From positions 1 through 22,284 of the IMG/VR virus record IMGVR_UViG_3300025138_000413: a DNA stretch of 22,284 bases. One strand, 5' to 3'. Positions 16,551-22,249 of the stretch are shown piece by piece (positions within the stretch are counted from its first letter, which is position 1; each line of letters starts with the position of its first letter). A program made the position numbers and the translations under genes. A model generated the notes under the pieces. The model made no database searches. It saw only the letters and a list, made by a program, of their open reading frames with translations, and was not told the DNA's origin. This stretch comes from a virus.

Positions 16551-16585
16551 ATGCAAAAAGTTGCATAGATGCAAAAAGTTGCATA
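16551..16585 (+). repeat. Two tandem copies of a palindromic 16-bp site (operator candidate)
   Basis: The sequence ATGCAAAAAGTTGCAT occurs at 16551-16566 and again, identically, at 16569-16584, a period of 18 bp. Each copy is a dyad with perfect 6-bp arms (ATGCAA/TTGCAT) around AAAG. The second copy abuts a promoter-like TATCTTTA element. Such paired dyads in front of the first early gene suggest binding sites for a dimeric regulator. A candidate encoded here is the small HTH protein at 19105-19329. Confidence 0.75.
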
Positions 16586-16591
16586 TCTTTA
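16560..16591 (+). promoter_or_regulatory. Candidate early promoter, Bacteroidota type
   Basis: GTTG at 16560-16563 resembles the -33 TTTG element. TATCTTTA at 16584-16591 resembles the -7 element TAnnTTTG with one mismatch. The 20-nt gap is in the usual range. It overlaps the tandem palindromes and follows the late terminator, so it is the likely main promoter for the early/replication genes. Transcription would begin close to 16597, which bears on the start choice of the next gene. Confidence 0.5.
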
Positions 16592-16595
16592 CACC

Positions 16596-16808
16596 ATGAC
16601 AAACGCAAACAACACTACCATGACAAACTTAGAAACAGCAAAACAGGAGCTTAGCAACGTAAACATGACCGCAATAATTCAAGCGGCTTGCAAACAATTT
16701 ACAGACGCTTGTTATGATGAAGGCTTGACAGTTGAAAAAACAAAGCGCATTATGTACAGCGCTGAAGGTTTAGAAGTTATTGCAAAGCTTGCAGCAAAAG
16801 CAATTTGA
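16596..16808 (+). CDS. Small hypothetical protein, first early gene
   Basis: An unrecognised 70-aa, mainly helical protein (IIQAACKQFTDACYDEG, then LEVIAKLAAKAI at the end). Two starts are possible: ATG at 16596 and ATG at 16620, both within the repeated sequence CCATGACAAAC. If the promoter at 16584-16591 is used, transcription begins about at the first ATG. In that case the second (62-aa product) would have a short leader and be the more likely start. A strong hairpin terminator follows. Confidence 0.65.
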   Translation: MTNANNTTMTNLETAKQELSNVNMTAIIQAACKQFTDACYDEGLTVEKTKRIMYSAEGLEVIAKLAAKAI

Positions 16809-16815
16809 ATTTAAC

Positions 16816-16838
16816 GCCCTGCCTTCGGGCGGGGCTTT
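16816..16838 (+). terminator. Intrinsic terminator or attenuator, GC-rich UUCG hairpin
   Basis: An 8-bp stem, GCCCTGCC at 16816-16823 with GGCGGGGC at 16828-16835 (one G-U pair), closed by a TTCG tetraloop. It is followed by only three T residues and then ATCTCTTT. The hairpin is very stable but the U tract is poor, so it may act as a partial terminator that reduces expression of the genes beyond the first early gene. Confidence 0.75.
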
Positions 16839-16849
16839 ATCTCTTTACC

Positions 16850-16963
16850 ATGTGGCGCGAAGGATACGACTACCCAGCAGACGACGAAGACGAAGGCCGT
16901 GACTACTACGAAGAGGCCGACGAACAACACGACAAACAACAAGACGAAAAACTAGAATCATGA
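16850..16963 (+). CDS. Very small, highly acidic hypothetical protein (37 aa)
   Basis: Begins MWREGYDYPADDEDEG and ends DEKLES. About 16 of 37 residues are Asp or Glu against four Lys or Arg, so the net charge is near -12, with Tyr and Trp in the N-terminal half. It ends in an ATGA overlap with the next gene, which supports translation. The function is unknown. Such acidity in early phage proteins can indicate nucleic-acid mimicry or a binding tail, but nothing specific supports that here. Confidence 0.55.
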   Translation: MWREGYDYPADDEDEGRDYYEEADEQHDKQQDEKLES

Positions 16964-17166
16964 TTAATAAACAAACCTTACTAAAAAACGGCTTTATCGA
17001 ATTTGAAAACGATTCAGATGTTTTAGAAATAACTCACAGACAAAAGCATTTTAAGCCGTTTGGTTTATGGCTTAACGGTGAATTGATAAAGTCAGCCAAA
17101 GCATTTAAAACAATTGAAAAAACTGCATTGCCAATGATAGAGGCGAATAATTTGTTAGAACTATGA
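16960..17166 (+). CDS. Hypothetical protein (68 aa)
   Basis: Unrecognised. Basic-neutral, alternating strand/helix pattern: LLKNGFIEFENDSDVLEI, then FKPFGLWLNGELIKSAKAF and a C-terminal helix. Coupled at both ends by ATGA overlaps (starts at 16960, next gene at 17163), so it is very likely a translated member of the early operon. Confidence 0.7.
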   Translation: MINKQTLLKNGFIEFENDSDVLEITHRQKHFKPFGLWLNGELIKSAKAFKTIEKTALPMIEANNLLEL

Positions 17167-17312
17167 ATAAACCTATTTGCGTACGCTCCAGCGTACAAGT
17201 AACCGCGCCACAATCATTTAATAAGTGGCAGCAAGACCTAGCCGAGGAACGTGAGTTAATTCGCTTGGTAGATCAGTTTAAAATGCACATCAAACAAAAC
17301 CGGGAGAAATGA
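17163..17312 (+). CDS. Small hypothetical protein (49 aa)
   Basis: Starts in an ATGA overlap with the gene before and ends in an ATGA overlap with the primase-like gene after. Product begins MNKPICVRSSVQVTAPQSF and continues with a charged helix (KWQQDLAEERELIRLVDQF) and a basic end. No domain recognised. The precise coupling on both sides is the main support. Confidence 0.62.
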   Translation: MNKPICVRSSVQVTAPQSFNKWQQDLAEERELIRLVDQFKMHIKQNREK

Positions 17313-17851
17313 ATATTGAAACAATACAAGTCAGCGCGTGTCGTGGCGCTTTTGATCGTAATACCTATGACGTTAATTTATTGCAATGGTTGGAAAGTGT
17401 AAGACCTGAATATCCTCGTACAGAATGGGAAAAGAAACAGTTGCCAGCAATTATGCCACATGGTTTGTTTAAGACACGCAAGCAAGACAGCTTTAAAAAG
17501 CACAGCGGTTTGGTGCAAATTGATATTGACGCAAAGCACCAGCGTGATAGCTGGACACTAGAGACAACACTCGAATTAATGGCAGAGCAAAAAGAAATTA
17601 TTGCCTATGGCAAAAGTTGTGGAGGTCAAGGCGCTTATGCTTTAGTTGCAGTAAGGAATATAAACGCTGATAAACATACTGACTTGGCTGAAGACGTCAT
17701 AAGTCTCGCAACGGAGTGGCTATGGTCTGATATTGATATGCCAGTAAGCAACAATCTAAGTAGTTTGCGTTTTGCGAGTCCTTATATGCCTGTAATTAAT
17801 TATGACTGCGTGCCTTTGTTAATGGTTGACACAAACGATAAAGAGATATGA
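17309..17851 (+). CDS. Stand-alone BT4734/VirE-N-like primase-related protein
   Basis: A 180-aa protein resembling the BT4734-like N-terminal domain (VirE_N; DUF3874-associated) of Bacteroidota primase/helicase proteins, related to archaeo-eukaryotic primases. Visible motifs are LPAIMPHGLFK (residues 45-55), HSGLVQIDID (65-74) with the Asp-x-Asp expected to bind metal, and SCGGQGAYALVAV (103-115), matching the family's Ser/Gly-rich loop. Near the C terminus NNLSSLRFASPYMPVIN occupies the place of the usual RxxFxSxDP-like motif. The usual large C-terminal helicase domain is absent and no separate helicase is seen. It could prime at the phage origin or be a reduced accessory form; catalysis is not proven. 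Confidence 0.75.
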   Translation: MNIETIQVSACRGAFDRNTYDVNLLQWLESVRPEYPRTEWEKKQLPAIMPHGLFKTRKQDSFKKHSGLVQIDIDAKHQRDSWTLETTLELMAEQKEIIAYGKSCGGQGAYALVAVRNINADKHTDLAEDVISLATEWLWSDIDMPVSNNLSSLRFASPYMPVINYDCVPLLMVDTNDKEI

Positions 17852-18228
17852 GCAACGAAGACAAGAATGCAGACCTGCGGAAGCTGGCAAAGAAGTATAA
17901 AATGGACATGGAAAAGCAGTTTCACATTGATCCGCGTGGCTTTGTCATTATGACGCGCGGAGGAGTGGAATACTTGCAAGCTCAAATAAAGGCCGTGGTT
18001 ACCTTTGACACAGTGCCCGAGTGGTCAGATACCAACGAGGGAAAATACTGCGTTAAAGCCTACGCAAAATGCGAACTAGGGCAAGTAGAGACGTATGGCG
18101 AGGTTAACAAATTAAATAACCGCAATAATTACCCAATTGCAATGGCTGAAAAGCGGGCTTTATCGCGTGCTGTTTTAAAGCTTGCTGGATTTGGTAACGT
18201 GTACGGTGAGGATGAACTTGATCAATGA
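17848..18228 (+). CDS. Candidate single-strand annealing / recombination protein
   Basis: A 126-aa protein with GFVIMTRGGVEYLQAQ, a beta-rich centre, and a C-terminal AMAEKRALSRAVLKLAGFG...YGEDE segment. That helix (AExRAxxRAxLxxxG followed by a short acidic tail) is a hallmark shared by several ERF/Rad52-like phage single-strand annealing proteins and their relatives. The length is short for ERF or RecT, so assignment to a specific family is not secure. ATGA coupling to the primase-like gene upstream and to the next gene downstream puts it in the replication/recombination operon. Confidence 0.55.
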   Translation: MSNEDKNADLRKLAKKYKMDMEKQFHIDPRGFVIMTRGGVEYLQAQIKAVVTFDTVPEWSDTNEGKYCVKAYAKCELGQVETYGEVNKLNNRNNYPIAMAEKRALSRAVLKLAGFGNVYGEDELDQ

Positions 18229-18521
18229 ACTGGGTGCATTTATTTAACTATAAGCCTGAAGTCGATGCGGCTTATGCGGTTAGTGATGGCGATTTAGTCG
18301 GTATCGGCACGTGGAAAAACGGCAAGTTTACACAAGTCCATTTAGATTATGAGGATGCTTTTGACCATCCAAAGGTGCAAAAACGGGCGTTTGTTTGGTG
18401 GGCAAATTTGAACGTACAGAGGTTTGGCGTGAATAAGCTAGACAGCAATGCCGTGAAACTAATGAGAACAGCGCAAGATTTATTGGATGTAATTGACAAC
18501 CTAGAAAACTTAAATGGATAG
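18225..18521 (+). CDS. Hypothetical protein (98 aa)
   Basis: Unrecognised. N-terminal part WVHLFNYKPEVDAAYAVSDGD and GIGTWKNGKFTQVHL suggest beta strands. A central FVWWANLNVQRFG segment and a C-terminal helix (KLMRTAQDLLDVIDNLENL) follow. ATGA overlap with the annealing-protein candidate upstream and an 8-bp overlap with the next gene indicate it is a translated operon member. Confidence 0.7.
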   Translation: MNWVHLFNYKPEVDAAYAVSDGDLVGIGTWKNGKFTQVHLDYEDAFDHPKVQKRAFVWWANLNVQRFGVNKLDSNAVKLMRTAQDLLDVIDNLENLNG

Positions 18522-18792
18522 TATTGATGAGTTTTTCGATAACCTAGAACAAGTACAAGCCGATCATTTAGAAAACTTGAGGGATTACGCTTTGCACCTG
18601 TTAAGCACGTCAACAATGAAAGAAGATGATGACGGCCTAGCGGATGAGATTATAGATACAGAACCAACACAGATCCGATGGCGTGAAATATTTGAGCGCT
18701 TACGATTAAACCAGCTAAGGGCAATCGACATGCCGAACTGGTCACAAACAGAATTTAACAAATCATATAAAAAACATGGAATTAGTAATTGA
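18514..18792 (+). CDS. Hypothetical helical acidic protein (92 aa)
   Basis: No family recognised. Acidic, leucine-rich helices at the N terminus (IDEFFDNLEQVQADHLENL), an acidic patch (KEDDDGLADEIIDTE), then IRWREIFERLRLNQLRAI. It overlaps its neighbours by 8 bp and 17 bp. It could be an adaptor for the DNA-metabolism proteins around it, but only context suggests that. Confidence 0.68.
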   Translation: MDSIDEFFDNLEQVQADHLENLRDYALHLLSTSTMKEDDDGLADEIIDTEPTQIRWREIFERLRLNQLRAIDMPNWSQTEFNKSYKKHGISN

Positions 18793-19105
18793 GGGAGTTA
18801 TTAAGCGCGTTTGCAAGCCAGTAGAGAAAGATAGTGGCTTTCGAAAGTGCGATGTGCACGTAACTGTAGTAGATGGCGAATATTCGCAAATCATACCCTT
18901 GACGTTTTTAAAAAAGGACGTTGATGAGGCTTTAAGTTTACCTGAAGGCAAGACAATTAAAGCACGGTGCAACGTTCGTGGAAATGAGTGGCAAAAAGAC
19001 TCAGATTCAGAGCCAATAGCATTTTTAAGCCTTATACCGTGGAAGTACGAGATAATTGAGGGCGAGGTAGCAAAAGGCGCACAGGGAATTATAAAAGAAT
19101 GGTAA
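18776..19105 (+). CDS. DUF3127-family protein (OB-fold ssDNA-binding candidate)
   Basis: A 109-aa protein matching the DUF3127 pattern seen in Bacteroidota phages and mobile elements: an N-terminal strand MELVIEGVIKRV, GFRKCDVHVTV, IIPLTFLKKD, then the VRGNEWQK motif, and a closing WKYEII strand. The family is widely regarded as OB-fold-like with a probable ssDNA-binding role, but this is not firmly shown. Location beside the annealing candidate and nuclease fits a recombination or replication role. It overlaps the HTH gene as TAATG. Confidence 0.78.
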   Translation: MELVIEGVIKRVCKPVEKDSGFRKCDVHVTVVDGEYSQIIPLTFLKKDVDEALSLPEGKTIKARCNVRGNEWQKDSDSEPIAFLSLIPWKYEIIEGEVAKGAQGIIKEW

Positions 19106-19329
19106 TGAACTTGAAGCAATACATAAAAACGCACTGGCAGAGCGACGAGAATGCTGCTGCTGATCTTGGCGTAAGCCTTAGAACTATAAAGAACTGGACG
19201 AGCGTTAACCCGTCAGGCATACTAAAGCACAGCGGTAAAATTATGCAGCGTAAAGGCATTGAGGTGCTGGAGTTGTTCGACGCGGTTGCACAGTCAATTG
19301 AACAAATGAACAGGAGCCGCGTCAAATGA
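19105..19329 (+). CDS. Small helix-turn-helix DNA-binding protein
   Basis: A 74-aa protein with a clear HTH (AAADLGVSLRTIKNWTSVNP; residues about 18-37) in Cro/XRE-like spacing, then KHSGKIMQRKGIEVLELF and a short C-terminal helix. It is the only obvious small regulator in the window and so a candidate to bind the tandem palindromes at 16551-16584. The start was chosen at the ATG of the TAATG overlap; an in-frame ATG at 19099 would add two residues. It ends in an ATGA overlap with the nuclease gene. Confidence 0.75.
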   Translation: MNLKQYIKTHWQSDENAAADLGVSLRTIKNWTSVNPSGILKHSGKIMQRKGIEVLELFDAVAQSIEQMNRSRVK

Positions 19330-19847
19330 TTCTGCAACCATTGACCATACAAGAGATGCAAGATGCACAAGTCAATGAGGCTAATTTACCTAAAGTGCTT
19401 ACGCTTGACGTATCGGGTAATCTGTACAAAAACAGGTTAGGCGGTTGCATTGGTGAAATTGCTGCTGCATCCTATTTGGAAAGGAAATTAGAGCATAATT
19501 ATGAATTTGACATAGTGCATAACGGCTTTAAAATAGACGTCAAAACAATAATTAGAAGTGTAACCCCTTTACCGCATTATGCCTGTAGGGTTGTAATAAA
19601 TAGCCATATGCAAGAGTGCGATATTTACCTTTTTGCTTGTGCTGGGTATCAAAATGGATTCTATTCTAGTGCTTATTTATGCGGCTGGGCCAGCAAGAAA
19701 GAGGTGCAGCAATGGCGCAAAGTAAACAAAGGCGATCCATGGCCTGAAGTATTGCATAAAACAGAGAAAAGTGACGCGTACAAATCAACTTACAGCACAT
19801 TAAGACCGATGCAAGAGCTTAAAAATATTCCACACAATGGAGCGTAA
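19326..19847 (+). CDS. PD-(D/E)XK-type nuclease candidate
   Basis: A 173-aa protein with the core of the PD-(D/E)XK superfamily. An N-terminal helix carries Glu44 (GGCIGEIAAASYLERKL). Asp62 follows in YEFDIVHNG, and the metal/catalytic strand KIDVKT has Asp71 and Lys73. A later strand pair (CRVVINSHMQECDIYLFAC) completes the expected topology. This resembles small phage exonucleases, resolvases and restriction-like enzymes, but its substrate is not evident. ATGA coupling upstream and an 11-bp overlap downstream with the replication initiator put it in the replication/recombination operon. Confidence 0.72.
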   Translation: MILQPLTIQEMQDAQVNEANLPKVLTLDVSGNLYKNRLGGCIGEIAAASYLERKLEHNYEFDIVHNGFKIDVKTIIRSVTPLPHYACRVVINSHMQECDIYLFACAGYQNGFYSSAYLCGWASKKEVQQWRKVNKGDPWPEVLHKTEKSDAYKSTYSTLRPMQELKNIPHNGA

Positions 19848-20553
19848 GGGTATATGGATACCGCTGGCGATATGGGAGCTAGACCTTGCCCCTATGGACC
19901 GCGTTTTATTGGCTGAGGTGGCCAGCTTTCAAGCCAACAAGCTAAAATGCTTTGTAACTAATGAACACCTTGCCGAGTTGTTAGGCATTAGCGAAGACCG
20001 CGCCCGCAAGATTATTTACCGACTGATTGACAAAGGCCATTTAAAGAGGGGGGTGGTTGCTAACGGACAGGGTGGCTACAAACGGACTTTAGGGTGGGTG
20101 CAATCGGACAGGGGGGTGGGCGCAAACGGACTTTTGGGTGGGCGCAAACGGACACATACTAAACCAGTACTAAACCAATCTACTAAACCAGTACTAAACC
20201 AAGGGGAAAAAGTCACGGTTGTGCTACCATGGCAAACACCCACATTCGAAACCGCATGGAGCGAATGGAAAGAGTACAAGCACACGGATCACAGATTTAA
20301 ATACAAATCGCCTAAAACTGAACAAAGGGCACTAATACAACTATCAAATGAATACACTGACGAAACAGCAGCAACCGACGCAATACATCGAGCAATTGCA
20401 AACGGATGGAAAGGCTTGGTATTTGACACATCCAAAGGTGGCAGAGCTAACAACAGGCGAGCGGATAACCTTGAAAGAGATGGCAACCGCGAAAAGCTTG
20501 CAGAATTTGCAAGAACTGGACGTATCGAAAATGACAATCGAAACGTGCTTTAA
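19837..20553 (+). CDS. Replication initiator protein (winged-helix, origin within gene)
   Basis: A 238-aa protein of the phage replication-initiator type. The N terminus is GIWIPLAIWELDLAPMDRVLLAEV, followed by a winged-helix region (FVTNEHLAELLGISEDRARKIIYRLIDKGHLKRG; residues about 39-73). A central linker encoded by DNA repeats follows (about 73-125, including TKPVLNQ twice), then the C-terminal pattern FETAWSEWKEYKHTDH...AIHRAIANGWKGLVF common to this group. By analogy with lambda O, it should bind the iterons inside its own gene (20051-20153), open the origin and recruit host helicase. Its last 74 or more bases overlap the next gene. Confidence 0.87.
   Translation: MERKGIWIPLAIWELDLAPMDRVLLAEVASFQANKLKCFVTNEHLAELLGISEDRARKIIYRLIDKGHLKRGVVANGQGGYKRTLGWVQSDRGVGANGLLGGRKRTHTKPVLNQSTKPVLNQGEKVTVVLPWQTPTFETAWSEWKEYKHTDHRFKYKSPKTEQRALIQLSNEYTDETAATDAIHRAIANGWKGLVFDTSKGGRANNRRADNLERDGNREKLAEFARTGRIENDNRNVL
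20051..20153 (+). repeat. Five 18-bp iterons, candidate replication origin
   Basis: Copies start at 20051, 20070, 20092, 20114 and 20136; the last three spacings are exactly 22 bp, about two DNA turns. The consensus is GGGTGGGCGCAAACGGAC. The last two copies match it exactly, and the others differ at two to three positions. They lie inside the initiator gene, as in lambda ori within O. The repeats are imperfect at the protein level, so they seem to be selected as DNA rather than as a peptide repeat. Confidence 0.85.
20157..20201 (+). repeat. Four copies of TACTAAACCA next to the iterons
   Basis: TACTAAACCA occurs at 20157-20166, 20168-20177, 20181-20190 and 20192-20201, spaced 11, 13 and 11 bp, about one DNA turn. 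Together they form two copies of a 21-bp unit 24 bp apart and encode TKPVLNQ twice. The block is A+T-richer than the iterons and lies just downstream, the place of an unwinding element or a second protein site in a lambda-like origin. Confidence 0.75.
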
Positions 20554-21055
20554 AGGCACTAATGTTAAAACGGCCTTAGTGATAGATGAAGCGCCCACGC
20601 GAGCCGCGTTAATCGGAATGCTGACGCGCTGCGTGAAGTTTATAGATGCAAACAAGACGCTAACAGAGCCCGAGCACATTGCAATGACCGTGAATGAGCT
20701 ATTGCAGCAATTTCCAACCTTTACGCTTGAAGATTGGCGGCTTTGCCTGTATATGATGGCAAAAGAGAGCTTTGGGCCGTACTATGAGCGGCTGAAATTA
20801 GCGCAGTTTGTCGATTGCTTTAAAAAATATGACCAGCTAAAGCAGCCAGTAGTTCAAACCATACGCGAAAACGAACGAAAAGAGGATCAGAGATTGCAAG
20901 ATGAAGCAATGAGGCATTTAAAGCCCGAATACGCCATTGAAATAAACACATTGGCTGCAAGGGTTCAAGCAACCGATTGGATGCGTGGAGAGAACCGCTT
21001 AACGTACACAGAGCGGCAGGAGATGGAGAACCGACAGAAGCAAGCGCAGAAATGA
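20480..21055 (+). CDS. DUF6633-like protein (possible replication accessory factor)
   Basis: The pattern of APTRAALIGMLTRCVKFIDAN, a variable segment, FPTFTLEDWRLCLYMMAKESFGPYYERLK and FVDCFKKYDQL matches DUF6633-type proteins found after initiator genes in Bacteroidota phages. Their role is unknown; position next to the initiator suggests a helicase-loading or partner function. The start is uncertain: ATG at 20480 (used here, 74-bp overlap with the initiator), 20531 (23-bp overlap) or 20348 (206-bp overlap). The conserved part lies after about 20570. The C terminus is charged and helical (RQEMENRQKQAQK), and the gene ends in an ATGA overlap. Confidence 0.75.
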   Translation: MATAKSLQNLQELDVSKMTIETCFKGTNVKTALVIDEAPTRAALIGMLTRCVKFIDANKTLTEPEHIAMTVNELLQQFPTFTLEDWRLCLYMMAKESFGPYYERLKLAQFVDCFKKYDQLKQPVVQTIRENERKEDQRLQDEAMRHLKPEYAIEINTLAARVQATDWMRGENRLTYTERQEMENRQKQAQK

Positions 21056-21438
21056 CTGATATCGAAAGGTTTTGGCTGGATCTGATGGACGCACGCAGGT
21101 ACTCAATTACAGAAGTTTATGGCGCGGAATGCGCGAGCAGATACAGACCGCACCCAAAAGAACGCGAGTATTTTATCAATAATGCAGGGACGTTCTCAGA
21201 GCATCCCAGTGTAACGGAACACACCAAAGCGTTTTGGGTGATGTGCGAAACGCATTACACAACCCAGCGCGAGGCGTACCGTACGAAGCTAAGGGCGAAC
21301 TGGCATAAGGTGCAGCAGTCAGACGAATACAAGAGCCGCAAGCGAGAGCGTGAATTGCTAAAGGATTACATTACCCAAGCAATTAACGGCAATGGCAAAG
21401 AAACAGACGCACGCACAGCTAAAAAAGAAGGTCGATGA
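21052..21438 (+). CDS. Hypothetical protein (128 aa)
   Basis: Starts in an ATGA overlap with the gene before; a start at 20977 would overlap it by 79 bp and is unlikely. The product is MTDIERFWLDLMDARRYSI, a central HPKEREYFINNAGTF segment, and a long basic C-terminal helix (KVQQSDEYKSRKRERELL). No family recognised. Location between the DUF6633-like gene and NinG suggests a DNA-metabolism role, but that is context only. The last 47 bp overlap the NinG-like gene. Confidence 0.72.
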   Translation: MTDIERFWLDLMDARRYSITEVYGAECASRYRPHPKEREYFINNAGTFSEHPSVTEHTKAFWVMCETHYTTQREAYRTKLRANWHKVQQSDEYKSRKRERELLKDYITQAINGNGKETDARTAKKEGR

Positions 21439-21883
21439 GTGGTACAGCAAAGCGATCAGATACCGCGCAGCAGACAAAGACGGGTTTGCCGAATGCTTTA
21501 CCTGTCACACACGTTACCACGTTGGGTATCTCCATTGCGGGCATTTTGCAAGCAGGCGGCACATGGCCACCCGTTGGCACGACCCAGCGGACGGCATCGG
21601 TAACACAGCGCCGCAATGCGTTGCCTGCAATCTGTACGACCAAGGGCGGCAGTGGTATTTCGGTCAAAGACTTGACAGCTTTAAGCGTGGAAGAGCTGAA
21701 GAGATTATGCAAGAGGCACAGCGCCCGCGTAAGTATGCGATGGGAGAGCTTAGAGAACTGTGCGAACGTTACAGACGAGAGGTTGAACAACACCTTGCAC
21801 AAACGTCTGCGCTCGCTAACAGACCAGCAAAGAGAGGCAAGGATACACGAACTAAGGCAGGAGCGTCTAAGGCTGATGTATGA
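21392..21883 (+). CDS. ninG: NinG/Rap-like recombination nuclease
   Basis: A 163-aa protein of the lambda NinG (Rap) family, which acts on recombination intermediates such as Holliday junctions and D-loops. A zinc-binding core is visible: CFTC (residues 35-38), the CGHF motif (49-52), RWHDPADGIGNTAPQC (61-76) and CVAC (76-79) with Asn80. The family's YFGQRLDSFKRG segment follows. The C-terminal half is helical and basic. It overlaps the preceding gene by 47 bp and the following one by up to 149 bp, so its real C terminus may be shorter in function than in frame. Presence beside the annealing candidate suggests a phage recombination set. Confidence 0.87.
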   Translation: MAKKQTHAQLKKKVDEWYSKAIRYRAADKDGFAECFTCHTRYHVGYLHCGHFASRRHMATRWHDPADGIGNTAPQCVACNLYDQGRQWYFGQRLDSFKRGRAEEIMQEAQRPRKYAMGELRELCERYRREVEQHLAQTSALANRPAKRGKDTRTKAGASKADV

Positions 21884-21968
21884 ACGGGCAAACAATGACG
21901 CACGGCGCAGGGTTGTCGGAGATCAACTGTATATACTAACGGGCTACCTAGGCTATAAGCGACGCTGA
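21735..21968 (+). CDS. Hypothetical coiled-coil protein (77 aa)
   Basis: Overlaps NinG by 149 bp from the chosen ATG at 21735; a later start is possible, since the most protein-like part (REARIHELRQERLRLMYER) begins about 21820. It ends with DARRRVVGDQLYILTGYLGYKRR, and the stop is in a TGATG overlap with the HNH gene, which supports it as real. Very basic, helical and unrecognised. The frame stays open further upstream to 21435, but that part looks like a shadow of NinG. Confidence 0.55.
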   Translation: MRWESLENCANVTDERLNNTLHKRLRSLTDQQREARIHELRQERLRLMYERANNDARRRVVGDQLYILTGYLGYKRR

Positions 21969-22249
21969 TGCCGACGATACCACGCAAGCAGACGCCCGAC
22001 CCGAGGCGCAAAGCACGCAAGCGAGACAGGCCACAAGACAAGCGTTATTGGACTAGTCAATGGCGCAAGGCGCGGCTGTCATTCATTAAGCATAATCCTG
22101 TATGCAATGAGTGCGGGCGCGTGGCTCAAGTAGTGGATCACATCGAACCCGTTAGGTTAGGCGGTGACTTTTGGAACAGCAGCAACTGGCAACCACTCTG
22201 CACCTCTTGCCACAACGCCAAATCAGGACGCGAAGCGCACGAGGGGTAG
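21968..22249 (+). CDS. HNH endonuclease (packaging-associated)
   Basis: A 93-aa HNH protein. The zinc knuckle CNEC (46-49), the first catalytic DH pair (57-58, VDHIEPVRLGGD), Asn73 in NSSNWQPLC and a second CTSC (78-81) followed by His82-Asn83-Ala-Lys85 are all present. HNH proteins of this size next to terminases in HK97-type phages assist DNA cleavage during packaging. Here it is the last gene of the window; 35 bp follow it, and the next genes in the phage are probably the small then large terminase. It starts in a TGATG overlap. Confidence 0.9.
   Translation: MPTIPRKQTPDPRRKARKRDRPQDKRYWTSQWRKARLSFIKHNPVCNECGRVAQVVDHIEPVRLGGDFWNSSNWQPLCTSCHNAKSGREAHEG

Noticed and set aside
20051-20201. 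Regular repeats considered as a CRISPR array
   Set aside because: Spacers are only 1-5 bp and the repeats lie inside a coding gene next to a replication domain; iterons fit better. No cas genes are present.
20344-20679. Antisense open frame across the initiator/DUF6633 overlap
   Set aside because: Both sense frames have recognisable family patterns and there is no other minus-strand gene in the window.
21435-21734. N-terminal extension of the 77-aa coiled-coil gene
   Set aside because: This part overlaps the NinG catalytic core completely and its product is low-complexity Thr/Ala/Gly-rich, unlike a separate domain.
21419-21895. Antisense open frame opposite NinG
   Set aside because: NinG carries clear zinc-binding motifs in the sense frame; the antisense product has no recognisable pattern.
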